Source of the DNA: Zhouia amylolytica
GTDB taxonomy: Bacteria; Bacteroidota; Bacteroidia; Flavobacteriales; Flavobacteriaceae
Reading direction: 5' to 3'
NCBI RefSeq assembly: GCF_900116365.1
Contig: NZ_FPAG01000002.1
Location: forward strand, 234,576-298,575
DNA length: 64,000 nt
This document shows positions 9,030 through 16,968 of the stretch, in pieces; the stretch's first letter is position 1; each line of letters begins with the position of its first letter. Position numbers and translations under genes: made by a program. Under the pieces are notes generated by a model. That model saw only the letters and a program-made list of their open reading frames with translations. It was not told the origin of the DNA and searched no databases.

Positions 9030-9061
9030 TTGCTACTAGTTGCTTTCTTTTTGTATTTTTG
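9030..9061 (+). promoter_or_regulatory. Promoter of the gntR-galK-galT operon
   Basis: TTG at 9030-9032 and TATTTTTG at 9054-9061 (matching the Bacteroidota -7 consensus TAnnTTTG) are separated by 21 bases. The expected transcription start, 5-7 bases after the -7 box, falls at or beside the ATG at 9066, which would make the GntR message leaderless or nearly so. A direct repeat AGTTGCT occurs at 9028-9034 and 9038-9044, exactly 10 bp apart and overlapping the -33 element, a plausible operator for autoregulation. Confidence 0.5.
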
Positions 9062-9065
9062 AGAT

Positions 9066-10064
9066 ATGGAAGTCATAAGGGTAAAGAATGATATAGGGAT
9101 ACCAAAGTATCAACAGATCATCAGGTCTATAGAAAGCGCCATATTAGCGAAGGAGTTAGTTAAGGGCGATAAGTTGCCGTCAATCAATAACGTAAAGCAT
9201 AAATTTTCGCTTTCACGCGATACAGTATTGCTGGCATTTAATGATTTAAAGACCCGGGGCATAATTCAATCAATTCCGGGAAAGGGATATTATGTTGCTA
9301 AAACAACTTTAGATGTAACACGCCGCGTCTTTTTGTTATTTGATGAATTAAATGCTTTTAAGGAAGATTTGTATAATTCGTTTTTACAGAATATAGAGGA
9401 CAACGTAGAGGTTGATATTTATTTTCATCATTTCAATAAAAAGCTTTTTTCTAAACTGATTAATGATAGCTTAGGTAATTATAGCTACTATATCATTATG
9501 CCTGCAAATTTCAAGGAAATAGCTGATGTAATTCAGTTGTTGCCACATGATAAAGTTTTTATTGTCGATCAGTTATCTGAAGAACTTTCAGATTATCCAT
9601 CGGTGTATCAAAACTTTAAAAAAGACATGTATTTCGGATTGGAAAAGTTAAGCAAGCAGTTAAAAAGGTATCAACAATTAAAGCTTGTATTCGACCCTAA
9701 AAAACAGCCTTTGGGAATGCTCGAAGGATTCGAATTATTTTGTAAAGGATTCGGACTTCATTATTCTCATTATAACTCTGTCGAAGAAGCTAAACTCAGT
9801 TATAAAGATGCCGTTCTTGTCCTCGATGATAAGGATTTAATTGAAGCTGTCAAAATCGCAAAAATAGGCTCCCTAAATATCGGGCAGGACCTTGGCATTA
9901 TCTCCTATAACGAGGCTCCATTGAAGGAAGTTGTCGCTAACGGTATTACTACATTTTCTACTGACTTTAAACATATGGGGAAGACCATGGCAGAAATGAT
10001 TATGAGAAATCAGAGGATGCAAATTGAAAACAGGAATATCGTTATAAACAGAAACTCATTATAA
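9066..10064 (+). CDS. GntR-family transcriptional regulator with sugar-binding-type domain
   Basis: A 332-residue regulator. Residues about 10-78 form a GntR winged helix (from PKYQQIIRSIESAI through GKGYYVAK). The rest (about 88-325) resembles a LacI/periplasmic-binding-protein ligand domain rather than the usual FadR or UTRA domain; this GntR-plus-PBP arrangement is typical of sugar-operon repressors in Bacteroidota. It is the first gene of the galactose cluster, 16 bases before galK, so it probably controls galK/galT and itself, with galactose or a derivative as ligand (inference). Confidence 0.9.
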   Translation: MEVIRVKNDIGIPKYQQIIRSIESAILAKELVKGDKLPSINNVKHKFSLSRDTVLLAFNDLKTRGIIQSIPGKGYYVAKTTLDVTRRVFLLFDELNAFKEDLYNSFLQNIEDNVEVDIYFHHFNKKLFSKLINDSLGNYSYYIIMPANFKEIADVIQLLPHDKVFIVDQLSEELSDYPSVYQNFKKDMYFGLEKLSKQLKRYQQLKLVFDPKKQPLGMLEGFELFCKGFGLHYSHYNSVEEAKLSYKDAVLVLDDKDLIEAVKIAKIGSLNIGQDLGIISYNEAPLKEVVANGITTFSTDFKHMGKTMAEMIMRNQRMQIENRNIVINRNSL

Positions 10065-10080
10065 ACATAAATAACAAAAA

Positions 10081-11247
10081 TTGAACCAAACAATTACCTC
10101 TAGATTACAAACTGAATTTATAGCCCGGTTTGGTAATGAACCGATTGTAATAGCATCACCAGGGAGAATAAATTTAATAGGTGAACATACTGATTATAAT
10201 AATGGTTTTGTAATGCCGGCAGCCATAGATAAAAAGATTTATTGTGCAATGGCAAAGAATGGTACCTCAGACCAATGTACCATAAATTCATTAAGTTTAA
10301 ACGATAGTTTTAGTTTTAAGCTGGATGCGATAGAAAGGAATGAATCAACGAATTGGATTAATTATATAATTGGGGTTGTCGCCATTATTCGTAAAGAGCA
10401 TAAGCTCGATGCAGGATTTGATATTTTAATAGATAGTGATTTGCCTTTAGGAGCTGGCCTTTCTTCATCAGCAGCTCTCGAAAACGCTATAGCATTTGGC
10501 TTAAACCGGATGTTTAAACTGGCGATACCGAAAGAAAAGCTTATATATATATCTCAGGAGGCAGAACATACGTATGCGCTGGTAGAATGCGGAATCATGG
10601 ATCAATATTCTTCTGCTTTTGGTAAGGAAGACCACCTATTGATGCTAGATTGTCAAAGTATCAGTTCGGAAGATATACCCGCAATATTTGAGCCGTATGA
10701 GCTTTGGTTGTTAAATACGAATGTTTCCCATAATCTTGCTGAAAGCGAATATAATATCAGGAGGCAAGAGTGCAGAGCGGCTATTCAATTAATTAATGAA
10801 AAGTTTAAGACAATTGATAGTTTTAGAGATCTGACCATTGAGGATATTCCGAATCTCGAGAAAATTTTACCAGAAATTCTTTTTAAAAGGGTTTCGTATG
10901 TAATAGAAGAAAATGAAAGAGTTGTAAAAGCTGCTACTGCTCTTAAAGATAATGATCTGGTTACCTTCGGTAAAATGCTTTACGAAGCTCATGAAGGGCA
11001 GCAAAATAAATATGAAGTAAGCTGTAGGGAGTTGGACTTTTTAGTAGATTACTCCAGAGAGGTTTCAGAAGTGCTGGGCTCCAGGATGATGGGAGGTGGT
11101 TTTGGCGGTTGTACTATTAATTTAATTCATAAGGATATAGCGGAATCTTATGTTAATGATATTGCAACGGCTTATGAAAAAGAGTTTCAGATTGCCCTTA
11201 CCCCGTTGAAAGTAAATATAGATAAAGGAACATATATTTTAGATTAA
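10081..11247 (+). CDS. galK: Galactokinase
   Basis: A 388-residue GHMP kinase converting galactose and ATP to galactose-1-phosphate, the first committed Leloir step. Motif 1 GRINLIGEHTDYN is at 28-40, the phosphate loop LPLGAGLSSSAA at 121-132, catalytic Asp174 in GIMDQYSS, and motif 3 GGGFGGC near residue 342. The reading frame begins with TTG at 10081; no in-frame ATG precedes motif 1, and the TTG start lies 16 bases after gntR. The next gene, galT, follows after one base, so the two are very likely translationally coupled. Confidence 0.95.
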   Translation: MNQTITSRLQTEFIARFGNEPIVIASPGRINLIGEHTDYNNGFVMPAAIDKKIYCAMAKNGTSDQCTINSLSLNDSFSFKLDAIERNESTNWINYIIGVVAIIRKEHKLDAGFDILIDSDLPLGAGLSSSAALENAIAFGLNRMFKLAIPKEKLIYISQEAEHTYALVECGIMDQYSSAFGKEDHLLMLDCQSISSEDIPAIFEPYELWLLNTNVSHNLAESEYNIRRQECRAAIQLINEKFKTIDSFRDLTIEDIPNLEKILPEILFKRVSYVIEENERVVKAATALKDNDLVTFGKMLYEAHEGQQNKYEVSCRELDFLVDYSREVSEVLGSRMMGGGFGGCTINLIHKDIAESYVNDIATAYEKEFQIALTPLKVNIDKGTYILD

Positions 11248-11248
11248 G

Positions 11249-12289
11249 ATGGAAGATTTGATTTATAATAAACCACATAGAAGGTATAATATATTGACCG
11301 GAGAATGGATTTTGGTTTCACCTCACAGAACTAAAAGACCCTGGCAGGGGAAAACAGAGGATAAGGTTGAGGTCAAGACAGTTACCTATGATCCTTCTTG
11401 TTATCTATGTCCGGGTAATGAAAGAGCTTCAGGTGATAAAAATCCAAATTATGAACATGTCTATACTTTCACAAATGATTTCGCAGCCTTATTACCTGAT
11501 GTGGAAGCAGAAGAAGTAAATGAGGGCTTGTTTAAAGCGGCAACCGAGGAAGGTATATGTAAGGTTGTCTGTTTTTCGCCAGACCATTCACTGACTTTAC
11601 CTTTGATGAAAGAGGAAGATATTACCAGGGTAGTACAAAAATGGAAAGAGGAATATATTGAGTTAGGGGGTAAGGATGGTATTAATAATGTTCAGATTTT
11701 TGAAAACAAAGGGGCTATAATGGGGTGTAGTAACCCTCACCCACATGGTCAAATCTGGGCACAGCGATCTATTCCTGAAGAAATTATCAAAAAAACGGAA
11801 AATCAAAAAGTATATTGGGAACAGCATAATAAGAGTTTGTTGCAAGCCTATATAGAGCAAGAGAAGGAGGTAAATGAACGAATTTTAGTTGAGAATGAAT
11901 ATTTTGTTGCTTTGGTACCTTATTGGGCGGTATGGCCTTATGAGGCTATGATAGTACCAAAAAGACATATTCAAAGTATTGATCAACTTCAGGAGGAGGA
12001 AGAAAAAGCATTTGCTTCGATTATTAAAAAGCTCACCATAAAGTTTGATAATTTATTTGAAACTTCATTTCCTTATTCAGCAGGAATACATCAAAAACCG
12101 ACTGATGGAAAGGAGCACCCTGAATGGCATTTTCACATGTCTTTTTATCCGCCACTTCTGCGTTCATCAACAGTAAAGAAGTTCATGGTAGGATATGAGA
12201 TGTTTGCCAATCCACAACGCGATATTACAGCCGAGCAGGCAGCAAATACATTAAACGCACTTTCTGAGGTTCACTACCTCAAAAGGTAA
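11249..12289 (+). CDS. galT: Galactose-1-phosphate uridylyltransferase
   Basis: A 346-residue enzyme exchanging UMP between UDP-glucose and galactose-1-phosphate. The zinc-site cysteines C51 and C54 are in CYLCPGN; the active-site HPH (H164-P-H166, in GCSNPHPHGQ) carries the nucleophilic H166. A second His-rich segment, EWHFHMSFYPP, supplies further zinc ligands. Its start overlaps galK spacing by a single base. It is the last gene of the gntR-galK-galT unit and is followed by a 12-bp terminator hairpin. No galE, mutarotase or sugar transporter is encoded nearby. Confidence 0.95.
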   Translation: MEDLIYNKPHRRYNILTGEWILVSPHRTKRPWQGKTEDKVEVKTVTYDPSCYLCPGNERASGDKNPNYEHVYTFTNDFAALLPDVEAEEVNEGLFKAATEEGICKVVCFSPDHSLTLPLMKEEDITRVVQKWKEEYIELGGKDGINNVQIFENKGAIMGCSNPHPHGQIWAQRSIPEEIIKKTENQKVYWEQHNKSLLQAYIEQEKEVNERILVENEYFVALVPYWAVWPYEAMIVPKRHIQSIDQLQEEEEKAFASIIKKLTIKFDNLFETSFPYSAGIHQKPTDGKEHPEWHFHMSFYPPLLRSSTVKKFMVGYEMFANPQRDITAEQAANTLNALSEVHYLKR

Positions 12290-12306
12290 CCACCAAAACT
12301 TTGTTC

Positions 12307-12335
12307 AAAAGGTTGACTTAAATAGTCAACCTTTT
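12307..12335. terminator. Bidirectional rho-independent terminator after galT
   Basis: A perfect 12-bp stem, AAAAGGTTGACT pairing with AGTCAACCTTTT, with a 5-base loop and T/A runs on both sides. It ends galT on the plus strand and overlaps the stop codon of the convergent coiled-coil gene on the minus strand, so it can serve both. Confidence 0.9.
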
Positions 12336-12889
12336 TAATTTAAAAAGATTCCCAGCAAAATACCCAGAGCCACTCCACCAAATCCAATCCCGAGTTTTTG
12401 CCATGTTTGACTTCTTTTGTTTTTTTTCAACATTTTTTTCGTCTTGGTCAAATGTTTATCTGTTTTTACCAATGAGGTATTAAGGGTGTCTAAATGCGCG
12501 GCTGTAACCTGTAGTGAAGTATCTGTTCTTTTTATATATTCCTTGTTAATCAGGGCAAGCTTATTATAACTTTCCAATAGCTTATTATATTCGGAGTCGT
12601 TTTCTCTAATTACATTTTCATATCTCAATAGAATGGTGTTTAATTTTAGGTCTAAACTATCCCCCAATACTGAACGTATTTCCTCGTAATGTTTTAGTCT
12701 TATGTTGTTTACCAGGTGTAGGCTGTCAATTTGGTTTATTATGATGGTGCCTTTGGTGGCTAAAATGGGTTGGTTATAAGATTTCGCATAATCACTTTTT
12801 ATGATAAGTGTGTCGCTATTAGATTGTGCCATACTTACGTAAAAGCTCAACATTATGAGGATTGATAAATAGTAATTTATTCTCATCAC
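12335..12889 (-). CDS. Secreted coiled-coil protein with C-terminal membrane helix
   Basis: A 184-residue protein of unknown function. Residues 1-21 form a signal peptide (ending SMAQ). The middle, about 55-160, is rich in heptad-like Leu/Ile/Asn/Lys patterns and probably coiled coil. The last ~20 residues (GIGFGGVALGILLGIFLN) are a Gly-rich transmembrane helix, so the protein would be anchored by its C-terminus with the coil in the periplasm. The start overlaps the stop of the upstream gene at 12886-12889, so the two genes are coupled and likely interact. Confidence 0.75.
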   Translation of the reverse strand: MMRINYYLSILIMLSFYVSMAQSNSDTLIIKSDYAKSYNQPILATKGTIIINQIDSLHLVNNIRLKHYEEIRSVLGDSLDLKLNTILLRYENVIRENDSEYNKLLESYNKLALINKEYIKRTDTSLQVTAAHLDTLNTSLVKTDKHLTKTKKMLKKNKRSQTWQKLGIGFGGVALGILLGIFLN

Positions 12890-13254
12890 TTGAATTTTAT
12901 GTTTTCTTCTCTTAGGCTCTTTAGTTTTTCTAATACTAAGGTTTGCTCCTTTTTGATCTCCTGTAGCTCACTCCAATTTTGAGCTTTTTTGCGCTTGTAT
13001 AGAAGCACAAGTGAATCTTTTTCGGCAAGAAGAATTTCATTTTTAAGTTTGAAGGTATTGAGTTCTTGTTGTAAAGAGTGAATTTCTTTTTGAGCAACTG
13101 AATTTTGTCGAATAGCCTTCTCAAGGGCTATTCGGGATTGGTTTAGCTCATCTTGTATTTGTCTATAACTACTATCGTTACTAAATACTTTTATGAGTAA
13201 AATCCCAGTAATAATTATTAGTGCGATAAGAAGGGCCGTATTTTTTTTGAGCAT
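12886..13254 (-). CDS. Short membrane-anchored coiled-coil protein
   Basis: A 122-residue protein with one N-terminal membrane helix (about 7-23) followed by an almost continuous heptad pattern to the end (for example LQQELNTFKLKNEILLAEKDSL is part of it), reminiscent of FtsB/FtsL-size bitopic proteins but with no specific match that I can recognise. It overlaps the following coiled-coil gene by 4 bases. The pair may form a hetero-coil across the periplasm; function unknown. Confidence 0.7.
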   Translation of the reverse strand: MLKKNTALLIALIIITGILLIKVFSNDSSYRQIQDELNQSRIALEKAIRQNSVAQKEIHSLQQELNTFKLKNEILLAEKDSLVLLYKRKKAQNWSELQEIKKEQTLVLEKLKSLREENIKFK

Positions 13255-13340
13255 AAAAGTTTGGGGTGTAGGTTTAACTTATCGATAAAAGTAAGAATAT
13301 TTTTAAGATAACTGGAGTCATATAAATTAAATCATAAAGT

Positions 13341-14492
13341 CTATTCTACAACGATTCTGGGTAGATTTCCAGGTAAACGGGTTAAAAGTTCATAATTAAC
13401 CTGTTCACTATAATCACTAAATGAGCCCACTGAAATTTCAAAATTCCCTTGTTTTCCGATTATAACTACCTGGTCGCCAACTTTAACTTCATTTAAGTCA
13501 GTTACATCTACAGACATCATGTTCATGTTTACAATACCGACTACATTTACGAGATGACCGTTAATGATAACTCGACCTCTGTTACTTAAAGACCTGCTAA
13601 ATCCATGCCCATAGCCCACAGGTACAATAGCAATCTTCATATTGTTATTGGCAAAATAGGAGGTGCCATATCCTATAAATTCACCCATCTTGATTTTCTT
13701 AACATCCATGACTTCACTTTTCCAAGAAATGATCCGTTTTAAAGGATTGTTTTTGGATTTGGATTTAGATAAATAGTCGATAAGGACTTCCTTTGTTGGA
13801 AAGAAACCATATTGAAGAATACCTATGCGTACCATGTCCATTTGTGTTTTAGGGTATCTGATTGCCGCTGCCGAACAAGCAGCATGAAATTTTAAATCTG
13901 AAAACTCAGGAAGATTCATCTCTTTTTTAATATTCTTAAAAAGCTTTATTTGTTTTTGTACACGGTAAAAATTGGAGATACTTTCGGCTCCGGCAAAGTG
14001 TGTGCAGAACCCTTCAATATTCAGATAGTCCAGGTTCTGTGTAATATAAGACAGGAGTTTGTTCATGTTTTTTTTCAGGAATCCGGTTCTGTTCATTCCG
14101 GTTTCAATCTCGATATGTATTCGGGCTTTTTTGTTAAGTCTTTTGGCGGTTTTCAGTGTGTTTTCGATTCTTTCAAAGTTAAAGACGAAAAAGGAAATTT
14201 CATTAGAAATGGCCCATTCAAGCTGATCAGTATCCAGCATCCCCATAATCATTATGTCACTGTTTGTTTGTAGTACTTGTTTGACACGTTGAGCCTCATC
14301 TGCACTAAATACGGAGAAATGATTAACACCACAATCCTCAGCTATCGGTACGAACTGTTCAATTCCATGACCATAAGCATTTCCCTTTACCACTGAGGAA
14401 AGCAGCACATTGTCATGCAAGTGTTCCTTAATGAACTTTATATTGTGTTTAAGAGCTGATTTACTTATTTCTATATATGAGGTATGTAGCAT
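13341..14492 (-). CDS. alr: Alanine racemase
   Basis: A 383-residue PLP enzyme interconverting L- and D-alanine for peptidoglycan. The PLP lysine K36 lies in VVKGNAYGHG and the second catalytic base Tyr275 in GYGTSYF. Both the TIM-barrel N-terminal domain and the C-terminal beta domain are complete. It starts 2 bases after the stop of the M20 hydrolase gene, so the two are co-transcribed and probably translationally coupled; that neighbourhood hints at D-amino-acid or peptide recycling as well as biosynthesis. Confidence 0.92.
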   Translation of the reverse strand: MLHTSYIEISKSALKHNIKFIKEHLHDNVLLSSVVKGNAYGHGIEQFVPIAEDCGVNHFSVFSADEAQRVKQVLQTNSDIMIMGMLDTDQLEWAISNEISFFVFNFERIENTLKTAKRLNKKARIHIEIETGMNRTGFLKKNMNKLLSYITQNLDYLNIEGFCTHFAGAESISNFYRVQKQIKLFKNIKKEMNLPEFSDLKFHAACSAAAIRYPKTQMDMVRIGILQYGFFPTKEVLIDYLSKSKSKNNPLKRIISWKSEVMDVKKIKMGEFIGYGTSYFANNNMKIAIVPVGYGHGFSRSLSNRGRVIINGHLVNVVGIVNMNMMSVDVTDLNEVKVGDQVVIIGKQGNFEISVGSFSDYSEQVNYELLTRLPGNLPRIVVE

Positions 14493-14493
14493 A

Positions 14494-15672
14494 TTATTTC
14501 TGTATTTCTAGCATAAGATTATAAAACGTATCGATGGCCTTAGGAGTTATTTCATCAGGAAAATCATAATCAGGGTTATGCAATGCCGGACAATTTATAC
14601 CCGCACCAATTCCGAACATAGCTCCATTAAATCTTTGGGTAAATAAACCAAAATCCTCTCCCCATTTAAAAGGCAGTGAACGTTCGATAAAATCTTGATT
14701 AATAGTGTTCAATGTCCTTTTTAGATATGCGATTGCTTCTTTTTTATTTTCGTTTGCTCTGAAGTGTTGTAGACATTTAGTATTTATTTTTAGTTCGTAT
14801 TTTTGTGCAATGTTTTTTGATAATTCTGTAATATCATCAGTCAGTTCATCGAGTAAATGTTCTTGCCATGTTCTTAAAGTGAAATGAATTTCAGCATCTC
14901 CCGGGGCGATGCCATAGGCTACTTCTCCCATTTTCATGTGTACTGGAGTAACCACTTTAAAACCTTTTTGATCCGGATGATTATGAGATAATTTCATTGC
15001 CTGACTGATAATTTCTGATACAGCCAAAGCTGGATTGATACCCTTTTCAGGTTCTCCGGCATGGGCCGTCTTACCCTTCAATTGGATCATGAGGCTTTTA
15101 ACCGCGGCTGAGAATGCTCCTTCTTTGAGAACAACTTTATTGAGGGGATAACCGGGTAGATTGTGAAAGGCATAAACATAGTCTGGGTTTATTAGCTGGA
15201 ATTTTGGATCATGTAAAACTTTTTCTGCTCCTAAACCAATTTCTTCCGCGGGTTGGAACAAAAGAATACAAGTACCTTTATCTATGGGGTTTATCTTAAA
15301 TAGTCTTGCCAAGCCTAACATGACTGTTAAATGTCCATCATGTCCGCACTTATGAGATACACCAGACACTTTAGATCGATGTCTAAAATTATTACTTTCC
15401 TCAATAGGCAGAGCATCCATTTCACAGCGATAAAGGATTGTTTTACCGGGATTTTTACCACAAAATATTGCTGCTATCCCATTTCCTCCCAGTTTAGTGA
15501 TGATTTTATCAGGGTGACATAGTTGGAGGAATTCTGTAATCCTTTTTGCAGTATGTGTCTCTTCTGCTGATAGTTCTGGATGCGCATGAAAGTAATGGCG
15601 TATGCTTTCCAAATCTTCCTTCAGATAAAATGTTTTACTCGACTTCATAAGGACTGGTAGATGTACATTCAT
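14494..15672 (-). CDS. M20-family amidohydrolase (IAA-amino-acid/hippurate hydrolase type)
   Basis: A 392-residue metallo-amidohydrolase. The metal-binding CGHDGH motif is at 109-114 and the catalytic/metal Glu pair at 143-144 (PAEEIG), both standard for the aminoacylase subgroup of M20 that cleaves N-acyl amino acids. A dimerisation insert lies in the middle third. No signal peptide, so it is cytoplasmic. Starts at 15672 or at the ATG at 15648 are both possible; either overlaps the end of the upstream NTF2-like gene. Directly precedes alr in the same operon. The substrate is not determinable here. Confidence 0.88.
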   Translation of the reverse strand: MNVHLPVLMKSSKTFYLKEDLESIRHYFHAHPELSAEETHTAKRITEFLQLCHPDKIITKLGGNGIAAIFCGKNPGKTILYRCEMDALPIEESNNFRHRSKVSGVSHKCGHDGHLTVMLGLARLFKINPIDKGTCILLFQPAEEIGLGAEKVLHDPKFQLINPDYVYAFHNLPGYPLNKVVLKEGAFSAAVKSLMIQLKGKTAHAGEPEKGINPALAVSEIISQAMKLSHNHPDQKGFKVVTPVHMKMGEVAYGIAPGDAEIHFTLRTWQEHLLDELTDDITELSKNIAQKYELKINTKCLQHFRANENKKEAIAYLKRTLNTINQDFIERSLPFKWGEDFGLFTQRFNGAMFGIGAGINCPALHNPDYDFPDEITPKAIDTFYNLMLEIQK

Positions 15673-16174
15673 TAAACATTTCCTTTGTTATTTTATTTCC
15701 ATGTATTAAGTCACTATCCCAATCTTGAACGATCTTCCATCGATTGTTAATTTTTTTGAGTAATACATGAAACTGAGCATAACTGTAATGGATTTCACCC
15801 TGATCTTTTTGACTTGTTATTTTGTACAACCCTACTTCATAAGAAGTTGAGCTATTTGTTATACGTTCTGAAAAGCAAAAGTCAATGCTTCTTTTTGTCG
15901 TAGAGTTTTGGCTGTAAGAAGTTTCTATGGAATTCTTGTATTCACTTCCCTTGCGTATGCCCCATTTATTAATACGCAGAATGTCATCTGCATGTATACT
16001 GTTGAATAAGTTCCAGTCACGATCTGAAAAGGCTTTTTTAAATGGACTCCAAATTTGATCGTTTATTTCATTTTGAATCATAGCGGTGGGTATCTCTTGG
16101 GCCTTTGCCTTGAAATTATGGCCAAAAACAATTATTATAAGATACACCAAGTATTTTAAGGTCTCCATTTTCAT
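15635..16174 (-). CDS. Secreted NTF2/SnoaL-like protein
   Basis: A 179-residue protein with a signal peptide (cleavage near residue 25, KAKAQ) and an NTF2-like cone fold: a helix with WSPFKKAFSDRDWNLFNSIH, then strands ending in the typical RWKIVQDWDSD. Similar to DUF4440/SnoaL-like small proteins, often of unknown function. It overlaps the M20 gene by up to 38 bases, forming an NTF2-M20-alr operon reading leftward. Confidence 0.75.
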   Translation of the reverse strand: MKMETLKYLVYLIIIVFGHNFKAKAQEIPTAMIQNEINDQIWSPFKKAFSDRDWNLFNSIHADDILRINKWGIRKGSEYKNSIETSYSQNSTTKRSIDFCFSERITNSSTSYEVGLYKITSQKDQGEIHYSYAQFHVLLKKINNRWKIVQDWDSDLIHGNKITKEMFNECTSTSPYEVE

Positions 16175-16249
16175 AAGAAATCATTTTAGACCTTTAATTT
16201 AAGGAAAATGTGAAAAATCCGGTGATTATATTCCTTTATCACATATATA

Positions 16250-16273
16250 AAAAGGCCCGAAACGGGCCTTTTT
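16250..16273 (-). terminator. Terminator hairpin
   Basis: AAAAGGCCCG and CGGGCCTTTT form a GC-rich stem with a 2-3 base loop and A/T tails on both sides. It lies downstream of the small secreted-protein gene at 16325-16753 (minus strand), which it most likely terminates; this isolates that gene from the NTF2-M20-alr operon. Confidence 0.85.
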
Positions 16274-16324
16274 AATTTCTAACTAAACTATCTGTAATCC
16301 ACCAACTTTCAATATAATAACCAA

Positions 16325-16753
16325 TTACATTTCAATGGTCTTGCTATAGATATTCTTTTTATGTTTAACTACGATATAGTAGCTTCCTTTTTCAACATTG
16401 GAGAAATCGAATCTCTTGCCCAGGTTTTTACTACCGCTAACGGTTGTTGTATAGAGCAGAATATAATCATTATTGTAGACCATTACCTTCGCCGGAGATT
16501 CATCAAGACTCAAGAGGTTAAAACTTACCAGTTTATGGTCTATCCTGAAATGAGGTTCATGAACTTTTGCTTCCGTTGTATCATCTTTAGAAGAATTTTT
16601 GTCTGATTTTTTTGTATTCTCGCTTATAGAAGTTCCCCAACCTATTTCATTTCCTGACGCTACAAAACTGAAGTATTCGTTAGCATTTGCATTAGCTGTC
16701 ACCATTATTAGCACAACCATAACCAAAACGCTGTAATTTGAAAATGTATTCAT
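16325..16753 (-). CDS. Small secreted protein of unknown function
   Basis: About 142 residues from the ATG at 16753, chosen because a signal peptide starts there (MNTFSNYSVLVMVVLIMV, cleavage near ANANA); a longer reading frame to 16795 adds only charged residues. The C-terminal ~75 residues form strands ending in GSYYIVVKHKKNIYSKTIEM, resembling the beta-sandwich (DUF3244-like) modules that Bacteroidota attach to secreted proteins. It is divergent from the AraC regulator at 16969, and putative AraC sites lie between them. Confidence 0.65.
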   Translation of the reverse strand: MNTFSNYSVLVMVVLIMVTANANANEYFSFVASGNEIGWGTSISENTKKSDKNSSKDDTTEAKVHEPHFRIDHKLVSFNLLSLDESPAKVMVYNNDYILLYTTTVSGSKNLGKRFDFSNVEKGSYYIVVKHKKNIYSKTIEM

Positions 16754-16821
16754 AGTTTTTTGTGTTTTAGTGTTATACCTGATTTTATAACTCAAAGATA
16801 GGATAGGGGAGATTTTTTTAC

Positions 16822-16861
16822 TACCACAGGATTTTCTATTTTATATGCTTTATTACCACAG
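16822..16861. promoter_or_regulatory. Direct repeat TACCACAG, putative AraC-type operator
   Basis: TACCACAG occurs at 16822-16829 and again at 16854-16861, 32 bp apart, about three helical turns. Bases around both copies are also similar (an AT-rich tail ending in TCT). It sits between the AraC-family gene at 16969 and the divergent small secreted-protein gene. Direct repeats on one helix face are typical of AraC-family binding. Confidence 0.45.
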
Positions 16862-16968
16862 ATATATCTTCGTGATGTTAATTATGGTAAAAAAACATAT
16901 AATTAGGTTAATTTTGAACATACTTGATTGCTATTATCATTGTAATTTTAAATTCAAATACCTTGTTG

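Noticed and set aside
14705..15522. Plus-strand open frames inside the M20 gene
   Set aside because: Shadows of the strongly supported M20 hydrolase on the other strand.
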